From contig OZ018408.1 of assembly GCA_963969595.1 (NCBI GenBank), forward strand, positions 4,213,823 to 4,277,822: DNA of 64,000 nucleotides, read 5' to 3'. The notes below the pieces were generated by a model. It did not search any database. It was not told the origin of the DNA and was given only the letters and a program-made list of their open reading frames with translations. The position numbers were made by a program, and so were the translations under genes. Shown piece after piece: positions 1-10,772 of this stretch; within the stretch, counting starts at the first letter, position 1; every line of letters starts with the position of its first letter. Source of the stretch: Neckera pumila (taxonomy: Eukaryota; Streptophyta; Bryopsida; Hypnales; Neckeraceae).

Positions 1-80
1 ATTATAGGTATGAATCTACAACCATTTGAAGGTGTTTATAACATATGTACCTATAACATAGATAAATTACAAAATAGATG

Positions 81-1475
81 TGTACAATGGGGTACCAATC
101 AAAATGGCATTTTTTTGAATGCACATTGAAAGAAATTTCAGTACTGCCAACTTTGACAGCCTCCCGAGAGCTGAAATATTGGTATTTTTATCACAAATTT
201 TTTGTTACAACATCATCTTTATGTTAATAACACGTGTACTAAATTTCAAGGCCAAAAGTTTCACCAAAAAAAAGATATTCAAAATCTACCAATATGTGTA
301 GCTGTGAAAAAGATTCATTGCTACCATCTTTGACAACCTCTCAAGGATTGAAAAAATAAACTTTCATGACTTTTTTGTGAAGAGATCATCTCTATGTTGA
401 TAACGTATGTGCGAAATTTCAAGTTCAAAAGATTTATACAAAAAAAGATATTCGAAATTTACCAATATGTATAGTTGTGAGAAACAATTTCACTACTGCC
501 AATTTTGACACCCTCCCAAGGGCTGAAAAATTGCTTATTTATCTTCTTCTTTTTGTACAAGATCATCTATATATTGATATTATGTGTGCCAAATTTCAAG
601 ATAAAAATATTCACGCACAAAAGAATATTCTAATTCTACCAAAATGTAGTTGTGAGAATGATTTTTTTAGCCTTTGGGATAGTGTCATTTTATGGATAAA
701 ATTTCACATGAGATGTAAAAAATCATCCTCACAACTATCTATGTTGGTAGAATTAGAATATCTTTTTTTGTGTGAATCTTTTGAACTTGAAATTTGACAT
801 ACATGTTATCAATAGAGAGATGATCTCATAAAAAAAAGTTTTACGTTAAAATGTTTTCTTCTTAACCCTTGGGATAGTGTCAAAATTGGCAATAGTGAAA
901 TTTTCTCACAACTACACATATTGGTAGATTTCAAATATCGTTTTGTGTGTAAATATTTTGACCTTGAAATTTGATACACATATTATCAATATATAGATGA
1001 TAAAAATTCATGTTAAATGAGCAATTTTTTAGCCCTTGGGAGGGTGTCAAAATTGGCAATAGTGAAATTGTTTCTCACCACTACACATGTTGGTAAATTT
1101 TGAATATCTTTTTTTGTATAAATCTTTTGAACTTGAAATTTTGCACACATGTTATCAACATAAAGATTATTTCTTAATAAAAATTTCATAGGGAAAATCC
1201 TTTTTTCAGTCCTTGGAAGGCTATCAAAGTGGCAGCGGAGGTTTTTTTTTCCATAGCTATACATGTTGGTAGATTTTGAAGGTCTTTTTTCTGGTGAAAT
1301 TTTTGGCATTGAAACTTGGTACATGTGTTGATAACATAAAGATGATGTTGTGACAAAAATTTTATGGGAAAAACACCTTTTTTCTTAGCTCTTGAGAATC
1401 TATCAAAGTTGGTAGCATTGAATTTCTTTCATTTCAATTTCGAAAATGCCATTTTGATTGGTACCCTATTGTACA
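81..1475. repeat. Foldback (long inverted-repeat) element of ~175-bp units
   Basis: The two ends are inverted copies: the left end reads TGTACAATGGGGTACCAATC and the right end is the complement of TGTACAATAGGGTACCAATC. Inside, a ~175-bp unit with the core 'TTTGACA-CCTC-C-AGGGCTGAAA' recurs in direct orientation near 141, 320 and 493 and in inverted orientation near 675, 861, 1030, 1207 and 1386. Almost the whole element could therefore fold into one long hairpin centred near 660-700. Short open frames inside repeat the same peptide in both arms because the DNA repeats, so I do not call genes. A target-site duplication is not clear. Confidence 0.8.
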
Positions 1476-2675
1476 TTATAACATAGAAAGACTCTATAGC
1501 ATAGATACCTATAATCACAGAAGGCATCTATAATATAAGTTCATGGGCCCATAGATTCTGTATCTACATGCTAGGAGTTCTATAGTACTCACATTGTCTG
1601 GAATATGCAAAATTTTAGACCTTTTTTTGTTAGAATTAGCTACTCTTGTGAGCATTCACTATGTTTTGATTCAAGAAAGAAGAAACCTTGTATTGTTATA
1701 CACTACATCTATGACAAAGCAAAAGGTAGGTTGCTACCCAAAAACAAACTAGTTCTATAATACGCACAATTTGTAAGGATATAATTGCCTCTAATTCTTA
1801 AAATCTTTCAATGACTAAAATGTTTTTTTGCATCTTGGGGTCAACTTTTATGAATGCTATTCAAAATATGACTATCTCAAACTTTCCTAAAGAGTGCCAA
1901 TTTTCTTTTAGCTTTTTAATAAGACAATTTGCAAAATAAATAAATTTGTGGTTAGATACTTATGTCATTTTTAAAATATTTCTTTGAACTTCTGGGCTCC
2001 TAAAAAAAATTTGGAAAAATCTGAAATAATATATATTGTAGATTTCTACATGGAAAACTTTATTCAATTGATTCTAATCAATGAGGTAAAAGATATGAAG
2101 AATTTAATATTGCAAGCATAAAAGAATTAAACAACAAAAAGTATAAAAGGAATAAAAATTTGCTCTCAAGATTAATTAGAATTAAACTTGATTAATAAGT
2201 AGACAAGATACAAGACAAGGAAACATTGAAGATTGCTTCAACATTCAAGTTGGCAAGATTAATCTCAACACATCAAATCTGACCTTCCAATTTGAGAATT
2301 TGCCCTGTTTGACTATTATAATCTTTTCAATGGTACAATCAAATCATTTGTTCATTTCCCCACAACTCCGGGCTTGTCTCCACTAAAAATTGGTACACTC
2401 AATTTTTGTGGATCTTGTTCAATTGACTTGTGTCATTGAAATCATTTCAAAAGGGTTTGGATTTCAGGACTTCCTCGCCTTGCCTTCTACTTATAATAGT
2501 ATTTGGTGACCTTGGAAAAGCTTTTGGAAGCCTATGGAAGTCTTTGGAAGCCTATATGAGCTTTCAAAATATTACGGAGGGCTCTACAAGATACAAGAGG
2601 ACTATCAAGGTATCCAAAAGGTCCTCTAATGCCCGTGATAAATGGTCCATCCAAAATAACCATAAAATCTATTTC
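1476..2675. other. AT-rich intergenic stretch, nothing recognised
   Basis: No conserved reading frame, tRNA-like fold or TIR element could be supported. Open frames are short and match nothing I recognise. Confidence 0.5.
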
Positions 2676-3615
2676 TTAATCCCTAAATATCTTTGACTAT
2701 GTTTTCACCAAAAACGCTCCAAAACTGCCATTTCTAATACAAGTACCAAATTTTAGAAAAAAACCATTTGTGGACACATGTAACCATAAGATCTTGTAGT
2801 ACACTAGTTTGAGAAGATGTGAAAAAAATGTCAGAATTTTCCACTGTGCAGATTGCAAGATATTAGTATTTGAATTGAGAAAAATCCTTTTTTTGTCCCT
2901 GCGAAAATCTGGGTAGCTGCACTTCACAAGGTCACATTTGTATGAAAAAATGTCCAAAATGGTGGTTACTCCTTGGATTAATTTTTGAAGTCAATTTGGC
3001 TATATGCTTGAAAAATTTAAGATCATTTGGAATTGTACAACATATAGGAAAAAACTAGTACTAAGTAGAAAAAAGTACAGAACGATTCAAAACACTAATT
3101 GTTAAAAATTTAATTATAGAACTGAAATATGCCAATCCCATTGGTTGAAATGTTGTAATAAACAGTCGACATCCAATGTTTTTTATTTTTTTTCAAAAAT
3201 ATTGAAAATTAAATTAAACAAAGGACTTTAAAAGTTTATTTTAGAGTAGAGATTCCATAACTACCCGCAAACTACAACTCCTCATAATTTTCATCTCATT
3301 AATAAAAATGGAATGATTCAAAGCTTTCCATGTATATACAAATCTAAAGAACCAATTTTAAATTTTTATTTTCTTAAGAAGTGATTTTTTAAGAATTTTT
3401 GAGCTGCCCATTGAGTATTGAAAATCATATATCATACAATAACTTTTTAACCATGTAGTCAAAAGTTATGAAAATTGTTGGGCCTTAAAGCTACTCCTTG
3501 AGAAAATGTTGTGTGAAAATTTTAAAGAAAAAAGATAAAAACTCCATTCATTCATAGTGAGCTGCCTAAAATTGCTATGTTGGCAAAAAATGGTGTTTGC
3601 ATGTTTAGGGGTTAA
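2676..3615 (-). mobile_element. piggyBac-like MITE, copy A1 (inverted)
   Basis: Member of a ~930-bp repeat family. It begins TTAATCCCTAAAT and ends TTTAGGGGTTAA, so both ends carry TTAA followed by a C-rich terminus. In reverse orientation it matches the copies at 3744 and 48027 along its length, including the Y-rich block with 'AAAACTGCCATTTCTA' near 2718. It has no coding capacity. TTAA target sites with ends starting CCC are typical of the piggyBac superfamily. Confidence 0.7.
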
Positions 3616-3743
3616 TTTAACTCTTACAATTTTTGAACACTAATAAGTGCATTGGTTAATTTATCAGTATGCAAATTGCATTTCATCCACAACATTGACG
3701 TGGACAGGGTGCAAGGATTTCCACCCCATCTAATATTGGCTCT
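3616..3743. repeat. Fragment of duplicated U-gene 3' flank
   Basis: The stretch 3650-3715 (ATGCAAATTGCATTTCATCC and following) matches 31459-31515 downstream of the related pseudogene U2. It marks the far end of the U1/U2 segmental duplication, which is interrupted here by element A2. Confidence 0.6.
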
Positions 3744-4677
3744 TTAACCCCTAAAGGACGAATATGCGTTTTTTGGCCGTACAGAATTTTTGGGCAGGTA
3801 CGTACAATTAGAGATTTCCATATTTTTGGCTAAATTTTTTATAGAAGTTGAAAACAAGGAATATCTTTTATATGCACCAAATTTCATGACATTTAGAAAT
3901 ACAAGTCAAAAGTTATGGCCTAATATGTTACTTTTCTTCGTAACTGGGCAGTCTAGACAGATTAGAAAAAATCACTTCTTTGGAAACAAAAATTTGAAAT
4001 TGGTTTTCTAGAGTTGCATATAGGTAAAAAGCTTTGAATCATCCCATTTTTATCAATGTATCAAACGTTATGAAGATTTTAAGTTTGCAGGCAGTTATGG
4101 ATTCTCTACTCTGAAATAAACTTTGAAGTCCTTTATCTTACTCAGTTTTCAATATTTTTTGAAAAAAATAAAATCCAAGGATGTAGATTATTTATTACAA
4201 CATTGCAACCATTGAGATTAGTATTTTTCAATTCCATAATAAAATTCTTGACGATTTTGTATTTTGAATTATTCTCTACTACTATCTACTTACTATTTTT
4301 TTTCCTGTATGTTGTACAATTCCAAATGAAGTGAAAATTTTCAAGCATGTAGCCAACTTGTCTAGGAATAAGAACCCCAAAGAAGCATCATCATTTTGGA
4401 CATTTTTTCATCAAAAAGTGAGCTTGTGAAGTGTTGTTGCCTTGTTTTTTGCAGGGAAAAAAAATGGTTTTAGTGAATTTGAATGCTTATATCTTGCAAT
4501 CCATGGGGAGGAAATTCTTGTAATTTTTAACATATGTTCTCAAGTCACCATACTACAGGATCCTACGGTTACATGTGTCAAAAAAAGTTTTTTTTTCAAA
4601 AATTGGATACTTGTGCTAAAAGTGGCAATTTTCGAGGGTTTTCGGTGAAAACATAGTCACAGATCTTTAGAGGTTAA
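3744..4677 (+). mobile_element. piggyBac-like MITE, copy A2
   Basis: About 934 bp, bounded by TTAA-CCCCTAAAGGAC on the left and CTTTAGAGG-TTAA on the right. It shares internal blocks with copies at 48027 and 57301: the 'TTTTTTGGCCGTA' start, 'GGGCAGGTACGT' near 3793, 'AAAAGCTTTGAATCAT' near 4026 and the terminal 'GGTGAAAACATAGTCA'. It lies head to head with A1, making a large imperfect inverted repeat over 2676-4677. It is non-coding. Confidence 0.75.
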
Positions 4678-5060
4678 ATGATTTAACAAAATTGACATTT
4701 GTATCCATGCATATAAGGTAAAACAACGCATCATGTTCAAATGACCCATGATGGACACCTAGGGAATGACCCCATGGCGGTTATTTTCAATTTGTGAGAT
4801 TTTGGGCCACAATCAATGCCTCACGTGTAAATCACTGTAGAAAGTGATTTTTTCAGGCCTTCCACATTAAAAAATATTGTGATTGCTTTAGGTGAGTAAG
4901 GTGAGCATTATGGATACAATTTTTGTTGGTTATAGAATAGTCTACTGATTCTTTTGGGGTTGAACCTTCAAAAATTCATAGCTAATTCATACTTTGTCAA
5001 GAAAAAATAATTTCAATTGTTCTCTCTGTTTCTCACACTTGTCTTCATGTGGGGATTTTT
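4678..5060. other. Intergenic, nothing recognised
   Basis: AT-rich sequence between two MITE copies with no supportable feature. Confidence 0.4.
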
Positions 5061-5155
5061 TTAACCCCTAAAGGACCAAGGCCTTTTTTTGCCAAAAACT
5101 CTCAAAACTGCCATTTCTAGAGCAAAGAGTAAAAAAATAAAAAATTGTTTTTTTT
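5061..5155 (-). mobile_element. Truncated piggyBac-like MITE end, copy A3
   Basis: Begins TTAA-CCCCTAAAGGACC and continues into the 'CAAAACTGCCATTTCTAG' block seen at the ends of A1 and A4, then stops where U1 homology takes over. Only about 95 bp remain. Read on the minus strand it supplies the last codons and stop of the U1 open frame. Confidence 0.7.
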
Positions 5156-5994
5156 GCATATCTAACAATAGAATCCTTTGTGACCAACCTGGTCTGGCTT
5201 ACTGGGATGCCCCCGATATGCTCGACGGCATCCTTCAAATCGCCTAGGGTGCTTTGTGGAGGCAGATGAACCTCTAATGTCTTCCCGGTCAGGGATTTCA
5301 CAAACAAGATCATGTCGCCAGGCTTTGGTGGGGGGATCAAACTTGTTCGCACAGAGAAGCGAGGCGAGTGTCCGATCTTCGTCATGCTGGGCAAGAGATG
5401 GGCGAGTTGTCGGTCGTCGCCTACTGAGACGCCGCGGTAGAGAAGCTCTCGCACGGTCAAGTTGTGGTGAGTGGCGATGGCTTTCTTCAATTGCCGAACA
5501 GTTCGAATGTTTCGGATGTTGACTGGGAGAACACTTCGCAAGTGTCGCCCTTGAATGTTGTTCACGTTGAGGATGAGGGCCTTCGCAGCATCGGGGTTCC
5601 TGCAAAAGGGTAACATAACTTACATTGGTGACGCCTGAGGCCTTGCCCTGTTCTTGCCGATCAACTCCAAGATTACCGCTAATGTCAAGTCCATAAAATT
5701 GGCGCAATCCTGGGTCCTAAATTGGATCCCAGATCAACACAACGCTCTAAGACTTAGGACATGCGCGTATTGAATTACGTTTCAGGCCGTGCATCCTGAA
5801 AGTGACAAAGCTGCGAAATACGCCATTATATTTCAACGGAATTGACGTTCACTGTACGTGTGAAACCACTATGAGCCAATGCACTTAATTTGCTCCGTGA
5901 GTGGTCAAAGAATGCTCAACATGAGTTTGGAAAGATGGACGTACCTTGAAGAAATTCGGGAACGTGGCTTTGATGTTCGCTTGGAGGTTGTCAT
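5068..5994 (-). CDS. U1: double ubiquitin-like protein with transposon-derived C-terminus (possible pseudogene)
   Basis: Two exons fit: 5994-5945 (MTTSKR..., basic leader) and 5599-5068, joined in phase 2 across a 345-nt intron with donor GTACGT and acceptor TTTTGCAG, giving about 193 residues. Residues ~22-102 are a ubiquitin-like domain (the 'VRELLYRGVSVGDDRQLAHL' part mirrors the RLIFAGKQLEDG region of ubiquitin). Residues ~112 onward start a second one with FVKSLTGKTLEV, close to the FVKTLTGKTITLEV of ubiquitin. It ends early: after ~40 residues of domain 2 the frame runs into MITE copy A3, losing the rest of that domain, the Cys-rich domain and the RING present in U6. The frame is open, so a truncated protein is possible, but I favour a decaying copy. 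The 5' flank is duplicated upstream of U2 (34.5-35.1 kb). Confidence 0.6.
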
Positions 5995-6154
5995 GTTGTT
6001 TGAACGAAGAAAGATTTGACTCAATTCTTTGAAGCTAGCTTCAGGTACTGGAAATTGCATCAAGTTTCAACCAGCGTTCTGCAAGCAACCTCTCGCATTC
6101 TGAGTTTTCCTGGCGAGTGCCGAACAGATTATCCTACACACGACTTGAGCTCAA

Positions 6155-6723
6155 TAGGGTTGTCACACCTTCTCCGAGAATGAAACTTCTACAAAGAATG
6201 AGAATGAGAAGGTATGGAGTGAGAGAGAGTAGCCAGTATGAGCCCTTACTCCATGAAGAAGGTGTGACACCCCTTTTGTGTCGTGAAGAATGCAGAATGG
6301 AGAATGAGATTTACCTCCGCAAATTAAGAAGCTCTCGAACGCAAATCCGCTTCTGTCAGTAGCTGCACCACTTTCAATCCTTCATGCTCAATCGCTACAA
6401 AAATTCAAACCCTAAGTAAGCCCCAAGTCATCTAGATTTAGAAAATGAGCAGGAATTCCAATGCTTTTCGATGAAGGAACGAAAGAAAAAGGCTCTACAG
6501 AGAAGTGACACCAGCAACAAGAGCAATGCAGTGCGGCAAGATCACCAGAGAGAAGGATGAGAAAAAACGCGAAACGGATTCTCGGGATGCAGGAAAAACG
6601 AAATGCGGCAGCTTCAATTACAAGGTGCACGCATTTCTGCACTACTCTCTCGTGAATCGAAGGTGAAAAGGCAGGCAGGGGGAAAGGGAGGAGCGGAGAA
6701 AGGGGTGACAACCAAACCCCCTA
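6155..6723. mobile_element. TIR element H1 inserted in U1 5' flank
   Basis: Left end TAGGGTTGTCACACC, right end complement of TAGGGGGTTTGGTTGTCACC. The duplicated U2 flank shows the matching site without it: '...TTGAGTTCAACAACTTCCACTAAAGTG' at ~34672 against the interrupted '...TTGAGCTCAA / AACATCCACTAAAGTG' here. The inside is non-coding. The same terminus recurs at 35190. The superfamily is not assigned. Confidence 0.65.
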
Positions 6724-7745
6724 ATAACATCCACTAAAGTGAAGAGATCATGACTCCAGCTAGAAGATGCGGTGCTTTTAATCAAGAGTCGAAGTTGCTA
6801 GATAGGCCGAGTATCCTTGGTTTTTCTGTGAAGATCTATCACTTCACTGCTAGTGATGATAGAATTATTGAAGCCATATCTGGATAAAGTAATGGGGTCA
6901 GCATCCTGCATGCATTGCGACAATTGTTGCGGGGGTCCATGCAACGGAACTGCAAGCGAAAACTTTGCCTCTCACCCTTGGTTGCAAGTCATGGCGACGT
7001 GAACCATTCAGCAGCATCTTTACAGTCAGCATGTATGGTGATACTACAATAATAGAAAATGAACAACGGAGAGGACTACAGTGTATGTAAAATTGCATCT
7101 TAATTTCGACAAGAGTTTCGCCCACATTGTGTGCAAAGAAATATTATGGGTAAGAACGACTTTGGACCATGAATATAAACGCAATGGCATTTATTGTTCA
7201 GATGAAATAAATAATTTAATCAAGCAAGTGATTGCAAAAGCTTCTGAGTCGTGCGGAGAGCAGTTTGACGTGGTTGTAACGCAATTTTGGTAAGGTCTTC
7301 TGTTCGAAAGCAGGGAGCAACATGAATTTTGTAGATTTGACTGAATTCCAAGGCTTTGCCATTTTTCAGGGCAAGCGGCCATAAACCTAAATCAAGAGCC
7401 GCCCCTATGATCCCTACGTTCATATGCAACACTGTCAATTGTCATAAATATCACAGAACTCCATTGATAACCACGAGCAGTTTCATACCTACGCTGTGAC
7501 ATTAAAGAGGCCTGGATATAGCTTCATACTGCCTCGCCAGTAACAAGGGCTCTGATCTCTAGGCTATGATCTCAAATTGACAAGCCGTGGCCATCAAATT
7601 CTCATGGTTCAAGAGGAATTGCAACAAGACATAACGCATAGAAAATGCAGACTAATCCCAGTTCACTGCAAGAGTTCACAATGTGCTTACCATCACTGAG
7701 AAGTAGCAGTTAGAGCTGACAATTGAATTAGAGCACATCATTCCG
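6724..7745. other. Duplicated U-gene 5' flank and unassigned sequence
   Basis: From 6727 to ~7150 the sequence parallels 34683-35080 upstream of U2 (for example GAAAACTTTGCCT and GTGAACCATTCAGCA in both). The open frames here are shared by the duplicates but carry many differences and no recognisable domain. From 7150 to 7745 I see nothing nameable. Confidence 0.5.
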
Positions 7746-7965
7746 GCCCCTGTTGCCATTTGCAAAATCACTTCTCCACCGCACTCCGAAAGCTTCAGCA
7801 AAGCTCACATTCACGAACACTGCTCCCAAAGTTTCGGCAAAGCTCAACATGCTGCTTCCCAAACGTTGCAAAACTTCACATCCAATATGCTGCATCCCAA
7901 AGCTTTCGCAAAGCTCACATTCACGAACACCGCTTCCAAAGCTTCAGCACAACCCACGACCACCG
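7746..7965. repeat. Degenerate ~35-bp direct repeats
   Basis: The phrase CAAAGCTCACATTCACGAACAC, or close versions with 'GCTTCC-CAAAG-TTTCGGCAAAGCTCA', recurs near 7799, 7838 and 7911. The start (TTGCAAAATCACTTCTCCAC) also appears near 36377. This is a low-copy degenerate tandem array; the open frames through it are a consequence of the repeat. Confidence 0.5.
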
Positions 7966-7975
7966 TTCCCCCTAA

Positions 7976-8310
7976 ATGGCGAATTTCGTTAAAATGGCGG
8001 TATTCCCAGTGCCATATTTTCCTTGTGCCATATTCCTTATGCCATTTTTTCAGACCGTCCACTCTGAACATCTAGAATTGGTATAGATTTCAGACATCTA
8101 AGACTATTGTAGATTTTGAACATCTAGGAACCATATAGATTTTAGACCGACCATTCTGAAAATCTAGGATTGATATATATATATTTTAGATATCTAGGAA
8201 AAGCGTAGATTTTTAGAATGTACCACTGATGTAGATTTCAGAACGGCCGTTCTGAACTGAAATATCGTGCCATTGTAATGGAATGCCGCCATTTTAACGA
8301 AATTCACCAT
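7976..8310. mobile_element. TIR MITE family B, copy B1
   Basis: Ends are inverted: ATGGCGAATTTCGTTAAAAT on the left, complement of ATGGTGAATTTCGTTAAAAT on the right, ~33 bp in all. Between them lie several ~30-bp units of the type 'CATCTAGGA--GGTATAGATTT-AGA'. Other copies are at 16654, 17263, 19912 and 45531. Its right end lies within a few bases of the start of the 2.4 kb B3 duplication. Confidence 0.75.
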
Positions 8311-8311
8311 A

Positions 8312-10772
8312 TACCTTGCATACGGATCTAAAATATTATATTTTGGCCCCCTTCACTTGCCTCTGAGAGCAAGCCAGAGCAACAACATGACGTTCAAAAG
8401 TGATGTGCACGCATGTCTTCTATCAAGATAAACCCACGCCAAGACTTTCTCAACATCATAACCTAACCTGGCTTTCGCTCCACAAAATGAAAATTCTCAC
8501 AACTTCAGCATGGAGCCCTTGGATATAGCTTTGCAGTGCAATTCAATTGTCCATATGTCGCCTACAATTTTACAAATCACCACCTGTGATCACTGCCATT
8601 TGCGGGTAAGACGTGTAGTCTAAATTTGTGCTTTAAACCCAGCAGTCAAGAATCCAAAAACGCAGCTGACACAAGAATTCACATAGTGCCATAAGTCGAC
8701 CGACTCCAAGACAAGCATTGTTTATCTGCCACAACTACATACTACAAGGGCCCTGAGGCTTTAAGCATCATGATGACAACAAGCCGCATTTACCAAGGTT
8801 CTTGGAATTAATACAAAATTCCCAGTGTGCTGCATCTAGCAGCTCTAGCTAAGCGGATTACCCGATCTGTCTTCACGCTCGATGGTGCTCAAGGACACTT
8901 GGTTCCACCCCTCACCCAATTAAAGCTTTCGAATTATTTGAGTATCAGACTTTCCTCTGGGCATTGCCACTGCTATCAACTAGAAAAGATGATGAGTGTG
9001 ATTTCGGGCTAAGCCCAGTTACAATGCACTTCGTTCTCGGACGACGAAGAAGGAGTCGGCTGCGAGAGTGAAGAGAAGCTGTTGCCCTTCGTGAAGATGG
9101 TTTTCAGTGACGAAAGCCCGCCACCCAACACTCAAGTAGTGTCGAATGTCCCTCCCGAAGCTGGTGTGGCAAGCTATTGTTCTCTCAGGTGACTGTTCGT
9201 ATATCCCTTGTAGTTTGACTACAGTGCGAATTCGGTTGCCATTCTCTCTGCAAAAGCGTGTAGGAAACTCCTGCACCACAAACATGAGACTCTTCAGATC
9301 GACTCCATTCTTGCAGACGCGCACATCCTAGATCTGAATATCTCTGAGAAGCCCTCTGAAGGTTGCATACGCTGAGATCTTACCATTAACGATTTTCCAT
9401 CCCCTCTGACATTGGTGTCTGTTAGTGTCTTCCCGAAGCTCGGAAGATGATGCGAACTGTCTTCCTTGCAAGATGGAGGAGTTGTAGCGATGGCAGAATC
9501 GAACACTGCGCTTGAGTTCCTGTTTGAGCCATTCCTACCGTCGCTTCCCTCCTCATCAGCACTCAATCGAGTATCTCTGCTTTTGCGATATGGCTGCTTT
9601 GCTTTCCCACGTGAATGAAGCTCACAGTTACAAGTGCACCTTCTTTGCTGTCGAGAAGGATTCTTATTCGGTCCCTCCATGCTGCGAAATACGTAGACCT
9701 TGAATTCAGACATTGCCATCAGCACGAAAATCAGCAAGTCACCTTCCAAGAGACCATGGGAAATAGCAAACGCTTGCCAACCTCGAGAAAATCTCACTTG
9801 AGTCGCATTATAAACTTCAACGGTGACATTCACAGGCCAGCGTTCTGTAGATGATTCTGTTCGAAGGATAGCGGATTTTCCGAATTTGTTGCCATGTTTT
9901 CGGACAAACCTAGAGGGTAGCGTCTGCAGGAAGCAAAGATCAGTAGGTGCACTGGAAAATCCGATTATCAGAAGTGTGGTGGAGTTTGCAAAAGTAGTCA
10001 ATGGCGCTATGGGTCTGAAGGATTGTCAGTACAGTTTGAGCCACGATTTCTGCCAGTATATCATCAACAGGGATGGAAAATTTCGAATTTTGACTACAGA
10101 AATACAACCATGGAAATACATACCAATCTCGAAAATGTTTTGGCATTGCTCGCATTGCTTGCTGGGAGGGTCTTCTCAAAGTGAATGCTCCCCTGCAACT
10201 TGTGAAGCACTAGGGGCTTTTCATCAGCGCTCATTGGCATCATGTTCAGGTTGCCTCTGTCCATTGATCTTGATATCGTCTAGCAGGTAACTCTGCACTT
10301 GCACTTCTTGAATCACGCAGCCGGAGTAACTGGCTTAATCTACTCTCCAGTCTCCAGCTCTAGACAAGAGCCTCTTAGTTCTCAGAACTACGACCTCGAC
10401 AATAACAGTGCTTGTAGACTCCAATTACTAATACTATCAGTCCATTTTTGAAGTGAGAAGTGGCAGATGGAGGGGAGGATGATTTGTGGAGCGTCAGACT
10501 ATACTCAGGAGTTCCAGGACCCTGATAGCGTAGATCTCGAGTCCTGATTCAAATCAGATGGTGTTGAAGAAGTCGGTGACAGGGCCATAAATGGTGTGCA
10601 TATCCGGAAGTGGATCGGCAAGATTTAGATATTGTACGCCTCTTGATTTTCTGCAATCAATCTGTGAAATGATTGTATTGTTTCGGCCACATGTGTATAT
10701 AAACTTGTAACTGAGGGGGAAGTGCATGATGGAAAACTGATCTCAATGAGAATTTTTCCATTTGGACTGCGA
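8312..10772. repeat. Direct segmental duplication, left copy (carries B3 gene 1)
   Basis: Parallels 13190-15635 over about 2.45 kb, including intergenic sequence, e.g. CTTGCCTCTGAG-GCAAGC near 8355 and 13225, and the tail ACTGATCTCAATGAGAA near 10738 and 15593. The offset is about 4.87 kb. Confidence 0.8.
9019..10264 (-). CDS. Two-B3-domain (REM-like) DNA-binding protein, copy 1
   Basis: Three exons: 10264-10124 (starts MDRGNLNMMPMSADEKPLVL), 9923-9384 and 9270-9019, with phase-0 introns (donors GTATGT and GTAAGA, acceptors TCCTGCAG and GTGCAG), about 310 residues. Exon 2 opens with B3 domain 1 (TLPSRFVRKHGN... ending GWQAFAISHGLLEGDLLIFVL), followed by a Ser/Arg/Lys-rich linker likely to hold a nuclear signal. 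Exon 3 is B3 domain 2 (EFPTRFCRENGN... GWRAFVTENHLHEGQQLLFTL) and ends soon after SFFVVRERSAL. B3 domains are plant DNA-binding folds; target and function are unknown. The start is chosen by alignment with the other two copies. It is almost certainly a functional-looking frame: no stops or shifts are seen. Confidence 0.82.

Noticed and set aside
119..1324. Repeated open frames with peptide 'ANFD-LPRAEK' in both strands
   Set aside because: They arise from the 175-bp repeat units of the foldback element, read in both arms; no start context, splice pattern or known domain.
5162..5707. Long minus frame rich in Arg/Ser overlapping U1
   Set aside because: It is the +1 shadow of the ubiquitin-like coding frame; the same shadow appears over U2. 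The domain-bearing frame is the real one.
9823..10290. 155-residue plus-strand frame opposite B3 copy 1
   Set aside because: Antisense to exons and introns of a well-supported gene and not conserved in the duplicate.
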